From positions 92,671 through 156,670 of the forward strand of contig JAKSYS010000054.1 of assembly GCA_022925895.1 (NCBI GenBank): a stretch of 64,000 nucleotides of DNA. Direction: 5' to 3'. Below, in pieces: positions 23,561 through 33,007 of the stretch (the stretch's first letter is position 1; every line of letters begins with the position of its first letter). Below the pieces are notes generated by a model. That model saw only the letters and a program-made list of their open reading frames with translations, made no database searches and had not been told where the DNA came from. The position numbers were made by a program, and so were the translations under genes. The DNA is from Fragilaria crotonensis. Lineage: Eukaryota > Bacillariophyta > Fragilariophyceae > Fragilariales > Fragilariaceae.

Positions 23561-24782
23561 TCTTCTCCTTGAATGCCTAATGCTTTACGCCCTACTCACA
23601 ATTCGAAACAATGAGGAGAGTAGATGAATCGATTATCGATTGTATGGGGGGCCTGAATCCGTCCAAGCGGGAGTCCTCCGAAAAAGGTGTTGATGCAATT
23701 TTCGTCTTTTCAATTTATCACACTACGACGACAAGTACTAGCTATACGTCGTATAGATGTAGTAGGGAGCATGACTGTAGTACGAAGCATGAAGTGCACT
23801 CGGCGTACAAATATACTACGGAGTACAAGTACCCAATCTACTTGGAGCTTGGCGTCACTAGCTAGCACATGTTGTATTGTACTGGTACTAAAGTACAGGT
23901 CTACTACTGCGTACCAGGGGTCGGCGTACCCCCCAACCACTGGAATGCTGCAGTACTAAGAGCATACCGATATGTTAGAACTGGAGTGTTGCGTACTGGA
24001 GTACCTGGTCCTATGTACGTAACAAGTGGTTTCGAATTCCGATATATGCGATGTATGCATATATGCATATGCTCCGTCATTTTGCAGTACGTGCTACAGT
24101 ACGTCTTGTACCTCCAGTACCGGGTACAGGTATCGAAGTATGATACATTTGATAGTATATATAGTATTCATACATACGTACATGTATGTCATATTGTTAC
24201 TTGTTAGTGGCTGAAAGGTCAGTACCAGGTACTGTAGTATCCTTTTCTACTATCTACTGCAGACTACACAGCACGCACAGGTAGCGAGTATCGAGTACAA
24301 GTAGCGAGTGTATCGGAATTGAGAGTTTAAATCGCGCCAGGATTTTTCGACAGGAAAGTACAAGTACTTGGACACGTACGCATGACTGGGTATTGGGTTT
24401 ATATGTGTATGACACTCGGAGATGATGCGAAGTGCACAGGTACTTGTACCTTGTACCCCATGCCAAGACTCCAAACTCCAAACGCACGATTTCTATGTCA
24501 AATGTCAAGTGCAGTATCACTGAAAACTATAAGCTCCAAGCTCCAACTATGCATACAATCTGGAGTCTGGAGTGCCTTTGTATTTACCACTCAACATCTA
24601 CGGAATTATGACCAGGTAGACGCCCAAGTGAGGGTCAGGTACTCTACTAGCACAGCCCAAAAACTAATCGTCGTTGAGAGTTTACAGTCACAACGCCTCT
24701 CCACTTGAATTGTGCATCAGTACTGGAGTTGTAGTACACGACTTTGACGTAGTTACTTATTAAACTCGTTAGAATCTAACGA
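23561..24782. other. Intergenic, dense in GTAC words
   Basis: No gene supported. The stretch from about 23730 to 24320 consists largely of overlapping GTAC, AGTACT, GGTACC and TACTCCGAGT words with small palindromes such as ATGCATATATGCAT. Open frames here carry no domain and look like translations of this low-complexity DNA. Confidence 0.6.
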
Positions 24783-25688
24783 TTACTCGTCATCTACATT
24801 CCAATCAATGGGGTCCAAATTCATCTTCAACAAAGCCTCATTGGCTCGACTGAAGCACTTGCTGCCCAAGAAAGGAGCGCTGGTCTTAGTCGCCCCGAGC
24901 GGACTTGGGTGGGACGTTTGAATAACGACGCAGTTACCTCGTGAAGGTCCAATTATGTTGTTGGCTTTTTCACTCGCAGGCTTTCCCCACAACAAAAAGA
25001 CAAGGCCCCGATCTCTGGCATCGTTGACCAAGACACGAATCACTTGATCAGTAAAGGCCTCCCATCCCTTTTTGCGATGACTATTGGGATCATTTTGGCG
25101 CACTGTCAAAACATTGTTGAGCATCAAGACTCCTTGCTTGGCCCAGCGTTCCAAGTATCCATGACGTGGCATCCCTCGTTTGTTCGGAAAGAATACATCT
25201 TGGTCATTGGCTAGTTCCTTGTAGATGTTCCTAAGCGACGGCGGAATCTTGATGCCTTTCCGAACAGAAAAGCAAAGCCCATGCGCTTCGTTGGGATTAT
25301 GGTATGGATCTTGGCCGACAATCACGACCTTCACTTTTGACATGGGAGTCCAGTTCAATGCGGAAAAGGTATCAGCCGGGGGAGGAAAAACAATTGCTTT
25401 GTTGCGATCGTTCTCCAAAAAGGTTGCTAGAGTCTTGAATGAAGCAGATGAAGTGTGGCGGCAGAGTGCTTGACGCCAAGACGTGGTGTTCTCGTCATCA
25501 TCGCCGAAGTCGGCTAGGTACGACAACAGTTTGTCAACCTCTGTCAATTTCGTTCGTTTGTTGCATAGACAAGTCTCTCCTGATAGGTCTTCTGCTGTTC
25601 TCTTTGATGCACTCTGCACGCTCGTCATTCCCGGCTTTGGTGGGTCGACCACTTCCTTCGCCTTCGGGGCAAAGAACGATGAAATCAT
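24783..25688 (-). CDS. UNG: Uracil-DNA glycosylase, family 1
   Basis: Removes uracil from DNA as the first step of base excision repair. The 301 aa contain GQDPYH (125-130, with the water-activating Asp127), Phe140 for base stacking, Asn191 in LMLNNVLTV for uracil recognition, FLLWG (231-235) and HPSPL (260-264). I chose the ATG at 25688 because further upstream only a TTG is in frame. With this start the protein opens directly with MISSFFAPK, which resembles the N-terminal PCNA-binding motif of nuclear UNG2 (hydrophobic residue, two residues, then FF), although the usual Gln is absent. No mitochondrial presequence is seen, so a nuclear form is inferred. Single exon. Confidence 0.95.
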   Translation of the reverse strand: MISSFFAPKAKEVVDPPKPGMTSVQSASKRTAEDLSGETCLCNKRTKLTEVDKLLSYLADFGDDDENTTSWRQALCRHTSSASFKTLATFLENDRNKAIVFPPPADTFSALNWTPMSKVKVVIVGQDPYHNPNEAHGLCFSVRKGIKIPPSLRNIYKELANDQDVFFPNKRGMPRHGYLERWAKQGVLMLNNVLTVRQNDPNSHRKKGWEAFTDQVIRVLVNDARDRGLVFLLWGKPASEKANNIIGPSRGNCVVIQTSHPSPLGATKTSAPFLGSKCFSRANEALLKMNLDPIDWNVDDE

Positions 25689-25968
25689 GCCAAACCTATG
25701 TCGTGTCCTCAATTGCGATGAGAAGTGCCGTCAACTTTGACATGAAGGGAATGAGAAATGAGGCAACAGAAGTACTCGAGTACTCTACAGTACATAGTAG
25801 ACTACTACTGCAGTAATACCGGTAGTCCTATTTTCTGCTACTACCAGTTCGGCTACTAATAACAGTAGGAGTACCAGGTAGTGCAAGAATGTACCGGTAG
25901 ACCCCTCTACTTCGAGTTCACGTAGAGCACTATGTATTCGGATCCATACTACAGTACCTGGTATCAGG
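25689..25968. other. Intergenic, GTAC-rich
   Basis: Upstream region of UNG; contains TACCGGTAG palindromes and GTAC words, no gene seen. Confidence 0.5.
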
Positions 25969-26409
25969 CAAGGGTGGCATAAACCTAATTTCTTTTTTGT
26001 CACAAATAAGGTTTAAGGTTTGAGTATTTAAACCTTAATTAAACCTTAATAAACCTAATAAGAGGCTGCTGTAGTAGTACTGTACTACATAGTACTCAGT
26101 ATCTTGTATACTGAACACAAATTTGGGGACTTTAGCTGGCACTTCAATGAAGATGGTAACACTGCAATTGTTGAATCCACAATGGGATGCACCATGGGGA
26201 CAGGATCACAATCCACAATCGCTACTAGTAGCCATCGTCTTGCTTCGCTCAACGAACAGCAACGCTGGAAATAGGAGTCACTATTGAGTACTGACTACTG
26301 TACACTGTCTACTGTATTTAAACCTTAAAACCGTCTAATAACAAAATCAAGGTTTAGTATTTAAACCTTAATAAACCTTACGTATTTAAACCTAGTGATG
26401 CCACCCTTG
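25969..26409. mobile_element. hAT-type MITE, 441 bp, with 8-bp target duplication
   Basis: Terminal inverted repeats CAAGGGTGGCAT at 25969-25980 and its complement at 26398-26409. They are flanked by the exact 8-bp direct repeat GTATCAGG (25961-25968 and 26410-26417). Subterminal DNA is packed with TAAACCTTAA/TTAAGGTTTA motifs in both orientations (about 25980-26065 and 26315-26395), as expected for transposase-binding subterminal repeats. There is no coding capacity. TIR style and duplication length indicate a non-autonomous hAT element. Confidence 0.9.
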
Positions 26410-26503
26410 GTATCAGGTGACTCCGAGTTCTGAGAACTACTGTATGTATCATCATACAGTATTATTGGTCTACATAGTAGATACTGTAGTTGACGGACTT
26501 CTC

Positions 26504-26584
26504 GGAGGTCCGGTAAAATGACGTTTTTTCTCGTTGCTTCTACATGCAATTAATACCAAGCAGACGTTAGTGGCTGGACCTTCC
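26504..26584 (+). mobile_element. 82-bp inverted-repeat mini-element, copy 1
   Basis: Starts GGAGGTCCGG and ends CTGGACCTTCC, an imperfect terminal inverted repeat, with an interior that includes ACATGCAATTAATACCAAGC. Two further copies lie at 31331-31412 (inverted) and 31447-31528. Conservation across copies is high, with clustered differences near TTTTTTCTCGTTG. No target duplication is clear. Confidence 0.75.
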
Positions 26585-26679
26585 TCTGAGTACTGTATTC
26601 AGTACGAGCAAGGTATGTATATGTACGCGCCATATTGTCAACACATCTACTGTGTACGTACCGTGGTACCAGGGTAGAG

Positions 26680-26707
26680 GTCAACTGCATTATTAAATGC
26701 AGTTGAC
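26680..26707. repeat. Perfect 12-bp-arm hairpin
   Basis: GTCAACTGCATT, 4-base loop, then its exact complement. Isolated in intergenic DNA; no poly-T tail or neighbouring gene gives it a role. Confidence 0.7.
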
Positions 26708-26739
26708 GGAGGTGCTGCATCGTTCTATCATCACCACTA

Positions 26740-27039
26740 CACCGAGTACAGTATTTAGTCTGGTCCAGACTATTGTGCAACATGCCATTTTTCGACCCCA
26801 AACATAAATTAGTCTGGATTGGCCAGTTTGCGAATATCGGCGCACGGATATCAGGGGCATCAGGAAACACATCTACGATTCGTATTATCAGTGATGCAGA
26901 AGCCACATGAAACAATCTGAATTTTCCTGATGCCCTTTAGGCAAAAATAAGTTTCAAACATATATTAGTCTGGAGTCTGGACCACATTATTTGGAATCCA
27001 GAGGTATTTGCCCATCCAGACTATATACTGTACTCGGTG
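26740..27039. mobile_element. 300-bp inverted-repeat element (MITE-like)
   Basis: Ends are a 24-bp inverted repeat with one mismatch (starts CACCGAGTACAGTAT, ends in the complement at 27039). Inside there are several TAGTCTGG words and a second nested inverted pair (GGGCATCAGGAAA near 26856 and its complement near 26923). No coding capacity and no clear target duplication. Confidence 0.55.
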
Positions 27040-27303
27040 AACTGTACCATACTATCATATTCCAGTACAAGTACAAGCTATCATAACAGTTTACTGGAGT
27101 ACTGGTACTTGTACTACCGGTAGACTACGATCATACTGGCGGAAGCCGGCTTGCGCCGCCGGCCTCCCTTGCTTTTTTCATGTGCATACATTTTGTGGCA
27201 GTCGGAGCAATTCATACGAGTGGGCCGTGTATCCAGTACTCGTACGGAATACGAGATGAGCCATGAAGACATGAAGTATGATGTATGATAGTCGTTGAGG
27301 GGG
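27040..27303. other. Intergenic between repeat elements
   Basis: GTAC-rich DNA with one CTACCGGTAG palindrome near 27115; no gene seen. Confidence 0.45.
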
Positions 27304-29567
27304 TCCGATTAGGTTTCACCAATTTGACGTCAGCACTTTTCAGCACTTTTGTTGCGGAATTTAACTTGTACGGAATCTTTATCTTTGATTTTCTCAGCGC
27401 CCACTTTTCAAACCACCTCTTGTGCAAAACTACGTTCTAGATAAGGAACATAAATCAGCGCCACATTTGTTTGAATAGAAATAAAAATGATCGTGTCTAG
27501 ATGTGTATATAACAGGGTACCAGTAGTGGATTCAAGTTTACTCACACAAAACTCATAATTTTGATATTTCACAACCACGATGGTACGGCACTTTGTCTCC
27601 CTGTCATTCTTGTTTCTCTTGTTGTTCTTGCTCTCCTTGCTGCTTTTGTTTCTCTTGTTGCTGTTGTTCTGTTTTTGCTCTTGTTCGCTCTCTGTCTGTT
27701 GCCATTTTGCGTTACTACAGCACCCACCTACCGATTATTCTGTAACCAACCCCCTGTTTTGTTCTCTTTAGGATCATCCACAACAAGCAAGAAGGACCAT
27801 TGATGCAGGATCCACATCCAGTGGATCAGACTCTATCTGCTCTCAAGGCTATGTCATGGACTGCTTCTTTGCCTTTCAAAGGTCATTTTTGTCATGCAAC
27901 CGATTTCAATGTATCATTGGAAACCAAGTATGACCTCTTTCAGTACACTACTTCTATGTACAAAGGTTCCAAGCACATTATTTGGTCCTAGCTAATCAAT
28001 GTCGCAAGAGATCCACTTGCCTGAGGCACCACTCAACGACCTCTGTTCTGGACATGAAACTGATGTTTCTGATAATTTTGTTGATGTACAGCACACGAAG
28101 TAGTACATTTAGTAGAATTAAAAACAACTTTCGTTCTTGTTCGACATCATGAGTAGGATGGGGACTACTATTTGGTGATCGAAATTTGATCTTCAAATAG
28201 TCGTCACAGTACGAGTAACACTAGTACAGTACAATGGCGACTATTTGGTGATCGAAATTCGATCTTCAAATAGTCGTCACAGTACGAGTATCACCAGTAC
28301 AGTACAATGGCGACTATTTGGTGATCGAAATTCGATCTTCAAATAGTCGTCACAGTATGAGTAACACCAGTACAGTACAATGGCGACTATTTGGTGATCG
28401 AAATTGATCTTCAAATAGTCGTCACAGTCGAGTATCACCAGTACAGTACAATGGTGACTATTTGGTGATCAAAATTTGATCTTCAAATAGTCATCACAGT
28501 ATGAGTAACACCAGTACAGTACAATGGCGACTATTTGGTGATCGAAATTCGATCTTCAAATAGTCGTCACAGTCTGAGTATCACCAGTACAGTACAATGG
28601 CGACTATTTGGTGATCAAATTGATCTTCAAATAGTCGTCACAGTATAGTAACACCAGTACAGTACAATGGCGACTATTTGGTGATCGAAATTGATCTTCA
28701 AATAGTCGTCACAGTACAAGTAACACCAGTACAGTACAATGGCGACTATTTGGTGATCAAATTGATCTTCAAATAGTCGTCACAGTCTGAGTAACACCAG
28801 TACAGTACAATGGCGACTATTTGGTGATCGAAATTTGATCTTCAAATAGTCGTCACAGTACGAGTAACAGCAGTACAGTACAATGGCGACTATTTGGTGA
28901 TCGAAATTCGATCTTCAAATAGTCGTCACAGTACGATATCACCAGTACAGTACAATGGCGACTATTTGGTGATCGAAATTTGATCTTCAAATAGTCGTCA
29001 CAGTACAGTAACACTAGTACAGTACAATGGCGACTATTTGGTGATCGAAATTTGATCTTCAAATAGTCGTCACAGTACCAATAACACCAGTACAGTACAA
29101 TGGCGACTATTTGGTGATCGAAATTCGATCTTCAAATAGTCGTCACAGTACCAGTAACAGCAGTACAGTACAATGGCGACTATTTGGTGATCGAAATTCG
29201 ATCTTCAAATAGTCGTCACAGTACCAGTAACAGCAGTACAGTACAATGGCAAATAGTCCTTTGAGTACGGTAGTACTGTTGCAGTACAGTGTAGTACTCG
29301 AGTGATTCAAAAGGGAAACACATGAAGATTCAAAAGGGAAACACATGAATCACTGATAGAAGGAGAAGAGTAGCAGTTATCTATCTGACATGACAAAGGC
29401 TTGGCATGCGCATTAGGAAAAGCACCGATAGAAGTCAACAACAAAGATTCCGTGTTTTGTCAGCCATTCAAATTTCCGATGTCTTCAAAATTCTTCTACA
29501 GGAGGTCTCACTGTAGATTATTACTATGACGTGGGCGCTGACGTCAAATTGGTGAAACCTAATCGGA
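27304..29567. mobile_element. 2.26-kb unit bounded by 31-bp perfect inverted repeats, containing a palindromic tandem array
   Basis: The ends at 27304-27334 and 29537-29567 are exact inverted repeats (TCCGATTAGGTTTCACCAAT outermost). Immediate flanks GTCGTTGA on the left and GTCATTGC on the right agree at 6 of 8 positions, so a decayed 8-bp target duplication is possible but unproven. Inside are a TTGTT/CTTGTT-rich low-complexity stretch (27600-27700), a 63-codon open frame at 27800-27991 with no recognised domain, the tandem array at 28166-29250, and a 23-bp direct duplication near 29307-29350. No transposase is seen, so if mobile the unit is non-autonomous. Confidence 0.6.
28166..29250. repeat. 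Tandem array, about 15 units of 70-73 bp, each with a 37-bp palindrome
   Basis: Units begin at about 28166, 28239, 28312, 28385, 28456, 28529, 28602, 28672, 28744, 28815, 28888, 28960, 29032, 29105 and 29178. Each starts GACTATTTGGTGATC, passes through GAAATTC and ends GATCTTCAAATAGTC, forming a near-perfect hairpin of 18 possible pairs with two non-pairs. A linker of about 36 bp containing CAGTACAGTACAATGGC follows. The array ends with a truncated unit at about 29251-29268. Units differ mainly at CpG sites. There is no open frame through the array and the linkers are conserved, so this is not a CRISPR. Confidence 0.93.
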
Positions 29568-29778
29568 TCCGGTCATTGCTCACAGGTACCTCACAGTTTA
29601 ATCAAACATCAAGGAAGTAACGCTTCAGCTAAAGACAGACCCTCGGTACAGTCCCTTATTCCCTTCCCTGAGCTAGACCCTGCATCGCACTCCTCACTCC
29701 ATCCTACTTTGGATCGATTGATTGTGCACGGTGACGTTACCGTAGCCAGAAGGATCACTAGGTTCTGACTATCCCTAC

Positions 29779-30774
29779 ATGCTTGCTTCAATTCCAGTCA
29801 TACAAAAGCGTGGTCGTCCACGACCTTCGTCCGTCGGCTTGATAATTGTTGCCGTTGCGATTGTAGCATTCAATGCGCAAAAGCTTGACTTCTCCAAATT
29901 GAACCATGGAAAAAATATCGAGATGACAACGCGAACTGACCATGCAGATGAAATTCAGCCGCGTCTTTCTCCAGCTTGTACATTCAATCGGGGAATAGGA
30001 AAAGGAGGCTCTCGGATAGAAAAAATTGTCCTGGTTCACATGCGTAAGGCCGGCGGAACCAGTATGAAGGCATACTTGGGTGAGGTCTCAACAAAATACA
30101 ACATTACACTCCAAGACTTTGAAGGAGAGCGCCCGATACTGCCGGAACACTCCGACGGCAAGACCTTGTTCGTCACCCATATCCGAGAGCCCGCCTCGCG
30201 AGTTTTGAGCCACTACAAGTACGAAATGCGCTGGTATTGTAAACACCTCACGGATAAAAAGAAAACGTTTGATCCAGTTAATTCATCGAGAACGACGCTG
30301 GATCGCTTTGTCGAACGTGAAAACAAACCGAACACCGCTGGAGGCGAAAAAGGTAACCTGTGGGAATGTTCGCACAATTGCTACGCTAAGTGGTCCACTG
30401 GGCTATGTTGGATTGAAGGTGCTTTCGATGAATCAACCATGTGCTGGTCTAGGGAGAATGATGAAGGGTCACTACTCTCCCGGGCACGCGAAGTGCTGTA
30501 TTCCTACCATCTCATCGTGGTCATAGAATGGCTTCAGAATCCAGAATATGTGAAAGCAATTGAAGCGCTCTTTGGTCTAGAGGGCATCGCGAAACAGAGG
30601 ACAGATATGTGGTGCGGAAAAGAATCAGCGGCAGCCAACAAAAAGTTTCCGCTAGTAGTTCCAGAAGATACGCGACAACGAATCCTGCATTTCAACCAGC
30701 TGGATACAATACTCTATAATGAGCTGACGAACTGCTCAAGACTTGATTTTCCGAATCGTTCCATTTTTGTGTAA
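29779..30774 (+). CDS. Type II membrane sulfotransferase (Sulfotransfer_2-like)
   Basis: Transfers sulfate from PAPS to an acceptor, probably a glycan in the Golgi lumen. The 331-aa single-exon protein has a short basic N-terminus, one membrane anchor at about residues 19-33 (VGLIIVAVAIVAF), then a luminal domain. The 5'-phosphosulfate loop is VHMRKAGGTSMKAYL (86-100) and the 3'-phosphate motif is REPASRVLSHY (136-146). Cysteines at 30-50 residue spacing suggest disulfides. Acceptor specificity cannot be read from sequence; the family includes heparan 2-O- and chondroitin/carbohydrate sulfotransferases. It lies 211 bp right of a repeat unit, in an otherwise gene-poor island. Confidence 0.8.
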   Translation: MLASIPVIQKRGRPRPSSVGLIIVAVAIVAFNAQKLDFSKLNHGKNIEMTTRTDHADEIQPRLSPACTFNRGIGKGGSRIEKIVLVHMRKAGGTSMKAYLGEVSTKYNITLQDFEGERPILPEHSDGKTLFVTHIREPASRVLSHYKYEMRWYCKHLTDKKKTFDPVNSSRTTLDRFVERENKPNTAGGEKGNLWECSHNCYAKWSTGLCWIEGAFDESTMCWSRENDEGSLLSRAREVLYSYHLIVVIEWLQNPEYVKAIEALFGLEGIAKQRTDMWCGKESAAANKKFPLVVPEDTRQRILHFNQLDTILYNELTNCSRLDFPNRSIFV

Positions 30775-31330
30775 TTTCGATGTCGTCGAAATCATTGTAA
30801 TAGTTCTACGATTCGATACTGCAGAGTTTGTTATGGATGTTGATGTCGATTGGCGACCACATAATTCTCACAGAAAAGTTACATGGTCGCACTCTACATG
30901 CAATAGCTTTGGCTTCAACTGACTCGCTGTGCGGAGAAAACAACTGGATCTTCTGTGTCTTCCTTCAGAAGAGCTTCATCATCCTTATAGTAGACTTGTT
31001 CAATTGGATAAAAGGATACATAGATGTTGTCATTATCAATGAAGAAGCTGTTGTTTCATGAAATGTTGTGTCAGGAGGGCAGCCATGATCAATTGCTCTC
31101 ACAGCAGAACCAAGACCCTCAGTTAAACTTGTTTACTCATAGGCTCATAGGAATAAAACTTGATTATACTTCGATCGATTTCTGCCTTTCGATCTTTGGC
31201 TTGAAATATGGGAACCGACGGGTAAAAAAAACTCTCAGTCCTACAGTACAAGCGCTTACACCCTACACTACAGTACATGGTGCTACGAGTTACGACGTAT
31301 CGACCGCAACCAGACTTGCAGAGACTTGCT
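30775..31330. other. Intergenic, no supported gene
   Basis: Downstream region of the sulfotransferase. Plus-strand frames at 30828-31061 and 31024-31365 lack domains, and the second runs into the 82-bp element. Confidence 0.5.
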
Positions 31331-31528
31331 GGAAGGTCCGGCCACGCACCTCTGCTTGGTATTAATTGCATGTAGAAGCTACGAGAAGAAACGTCATTTT
31401 ACCGGACCTCCCTCTGGTCAAGTTGTAGACCTGTACTTTTAGTGCTGGGAGGTCCGGTAAAATGACGTTTCTTCTCGTAGGTTCTACATGCAATTAATAC
31501 CAAGCAGAGGTGCGTGGCCGGACCTTCC
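31331..31528. mobile_element. Head-to-head pair of the 82-bp mini-element (long hairpin)
   Basis: Copy 2 (31331-31412, reversed) and copy 3 (31447-31528) are nearly exact inverted copies separated by 34 bp, so the 198-bp region can form a hairpin with about 80-bp arms. Each arm is itself bounded by GGA(A)GGTCCGG-type inverted ends. The arms differ by only a few bases, which indicates a recent inversion-duplication or gene conversion. Confidence 0.85.
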
Positions 31529-31763
31529 TGGAGCTCAACACAATGTACTAGAGTATGCGAATCCTACGTAAAGTCGACGTAGGGATGCGAACTCTGATTG
31601 GCAGCGTCGGCATTTTTGACACCTTTTTCGGCTCCTTCCGCTGCATCTGCGTCCAGCGTCTTGCTCTGTTTGCGTTGTAGCTTGAATCCAAACACTCTTT
31701 CACAACTCGCACCATCTCGAAACAGAGATTGCCTCACATCGCAACTTTCGTACCATCAAGACA

Positions 31764-32528
31764 ATGAAGATTCTAGTTGGAGTCAAGAGAGTTGTTGACT
31801 ACGCCGTCAAGGTTCGAGTACAGAACAACACAGTGGACTTAAACAACATAAAGATGAGCCTCAATCCTTTTTGTGAGATTGCCATCGAAGAAGCTGTACG
31901 CTTGAAAGAGGCCAAGGTCGCCAATGAGGTGGTTGCTGTTTCGATTGGTCCTAAGCAATGCACGGAAACACTTCGCACAGCGCTGGCCATGGGGGCCGAT
32001 CGTGCGATTCATATTTCGACTGATTTGAGAACTGACTACATGCAGTTGCAACCGTTCGCGATTGCGCAGATATTTCAAAAGGTTGTTGAGCTGGAACAGA
32101 GCGATCTGGTATTGTTGGGTAAGCAAGGAATCGACTCTGATTGCGGTCAGACAGGACCCATGCTAGCGGGTTTACTGGGTTGGCCGCAGGTCACCTTTGC
32201 CTCCAAAATCGACACCGACGGAAATAGCATGACGGTGGAACGTGAAACGGATGCAGGTACTGAAACCATTCTCATTCCGCAACTTCCAGCTGTCATTACG
32301 TGTGATTTACGTCTAAATGAACCGAGGTACGCCACTCTGCCTAACATAATGAAGGCAAAGAAGAAGAAGGTCGACACTATGTTGGCAGAGGAAATGGGAA
32401 TTGATTTGTCTCCGAAGAATGAAGTTCTTGCAGTCTTCGAACCGCCTCCTCGCAAGGAAGGAATTATGGTGGAAAGTGTTGATGCTCTGTTGGATAAACT
32501 TCGGAACGAAGCGTCAGTCATTCAGTGA
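31764..32528 (+). CDS. ETFB: Electron transfer flavoprotein beta subunit
   Basis: Partner of ETF-alpha in the mitochondrial matrix; passes electrons from acyl-CoA and amino-acid dehydrogenases to ETF-QO. The length of 254 aa equals the family norm. It begins [19 protein letters not shown], keeps the adenine-nucleotide-binding fold with [21 protein letters not shown] and [20 protein letters not shown], and has the family signature [20 protein letters not shown] near residues 188-207. The start at 31764 is firm because an in-frame stop lies at 31683 with no ATG between. As in other ETFB proteins there is no obvious cleavable presequence. Single exon. Confidence 0.96.
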   Translation: MKILVGVKRVVDYAVKVRVQNNTVDLNNIKMSLNPFCEIAIEEAVRLKEAKVANEVVAVSIGPKQCTETLRTALAMGADRAIHISTDLRTDYMQLQPFAIAQIFQKVVELEQSDLVLLGKQGIDSDCGQTGPMLAGLLGWPQVTFASKIDTDGNSMTVERETDAGTETILIPQLPAVITCDLRLNEPRYATLPNIMKAKKKKVDTMLAEEMGIDLSPKNEVLAVFEPPPRKEGIMVESVDALLDKLRNEASVIQ

Positions 32529-33007
32529 GTTACAGCATCCGGTTTCGCACGAAATACCAATAGTTTCTAGCGTAGTAGGCGTCATTCACTCGTATGCATA
32601 GAAAGGGCAAGCAGAGTTCGCGCTCCCATCAGGCTGAATGGCTAGATCTTATTATCGACCAGATGCTGTTAGTACTTCTTGCACCTGTTCGGCTATGTCA
32701 TTCACTCTACTATGGTAGCATATGTACTGTGTGCCCGAATAGTTGAACAGGTACAAGCTAGTACAAGTACCTGGTAGTAGAGTTCCGGTAAACTCTCACA
32801 TTTTAGCGTGGAACCGGAAATATTGTATTGGTACTGAGTACCATAGTACTCCGAGTAGGTTTTAGCACGCCATCATATTCGATTTTCTATCTTCAGCATC
32901 GAGACAGCAAGACTGCAATGTATGCTATTGCAACCCTTGGCGTAGAGGGAATGAACAACCGCATTTGTCTGTATAACCCCAGTGGTCGATGAGTTTCACC
33001 TTACGAC
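32529..33007. other. Intergenic, no gene seen
   Basis: Contains GTAC-rich words near 32690-32870 and nothing else I can identify. The 5' leader of the downstream SNF2 gene must lie here. Confidence 0.5.

Noticed and set aside
27561-27803. Hydrophobic, leucine-rich frames suggesting a membrane peptide
   Set aside because: The hydrophobicity comes from CTTGTT/TTGCTG low-complexity DNA, and two overlapping frames look equally hydrophobic.
28166-29250. CRISPR-like appearance of regularly spaced palindromic repeats
   Set aside because: The whole 73-bp unit including the linker is conserved, unit length varies by internal indels, and the DNA is eukaryotic nuclear; there are no cas genes or variable spacers.
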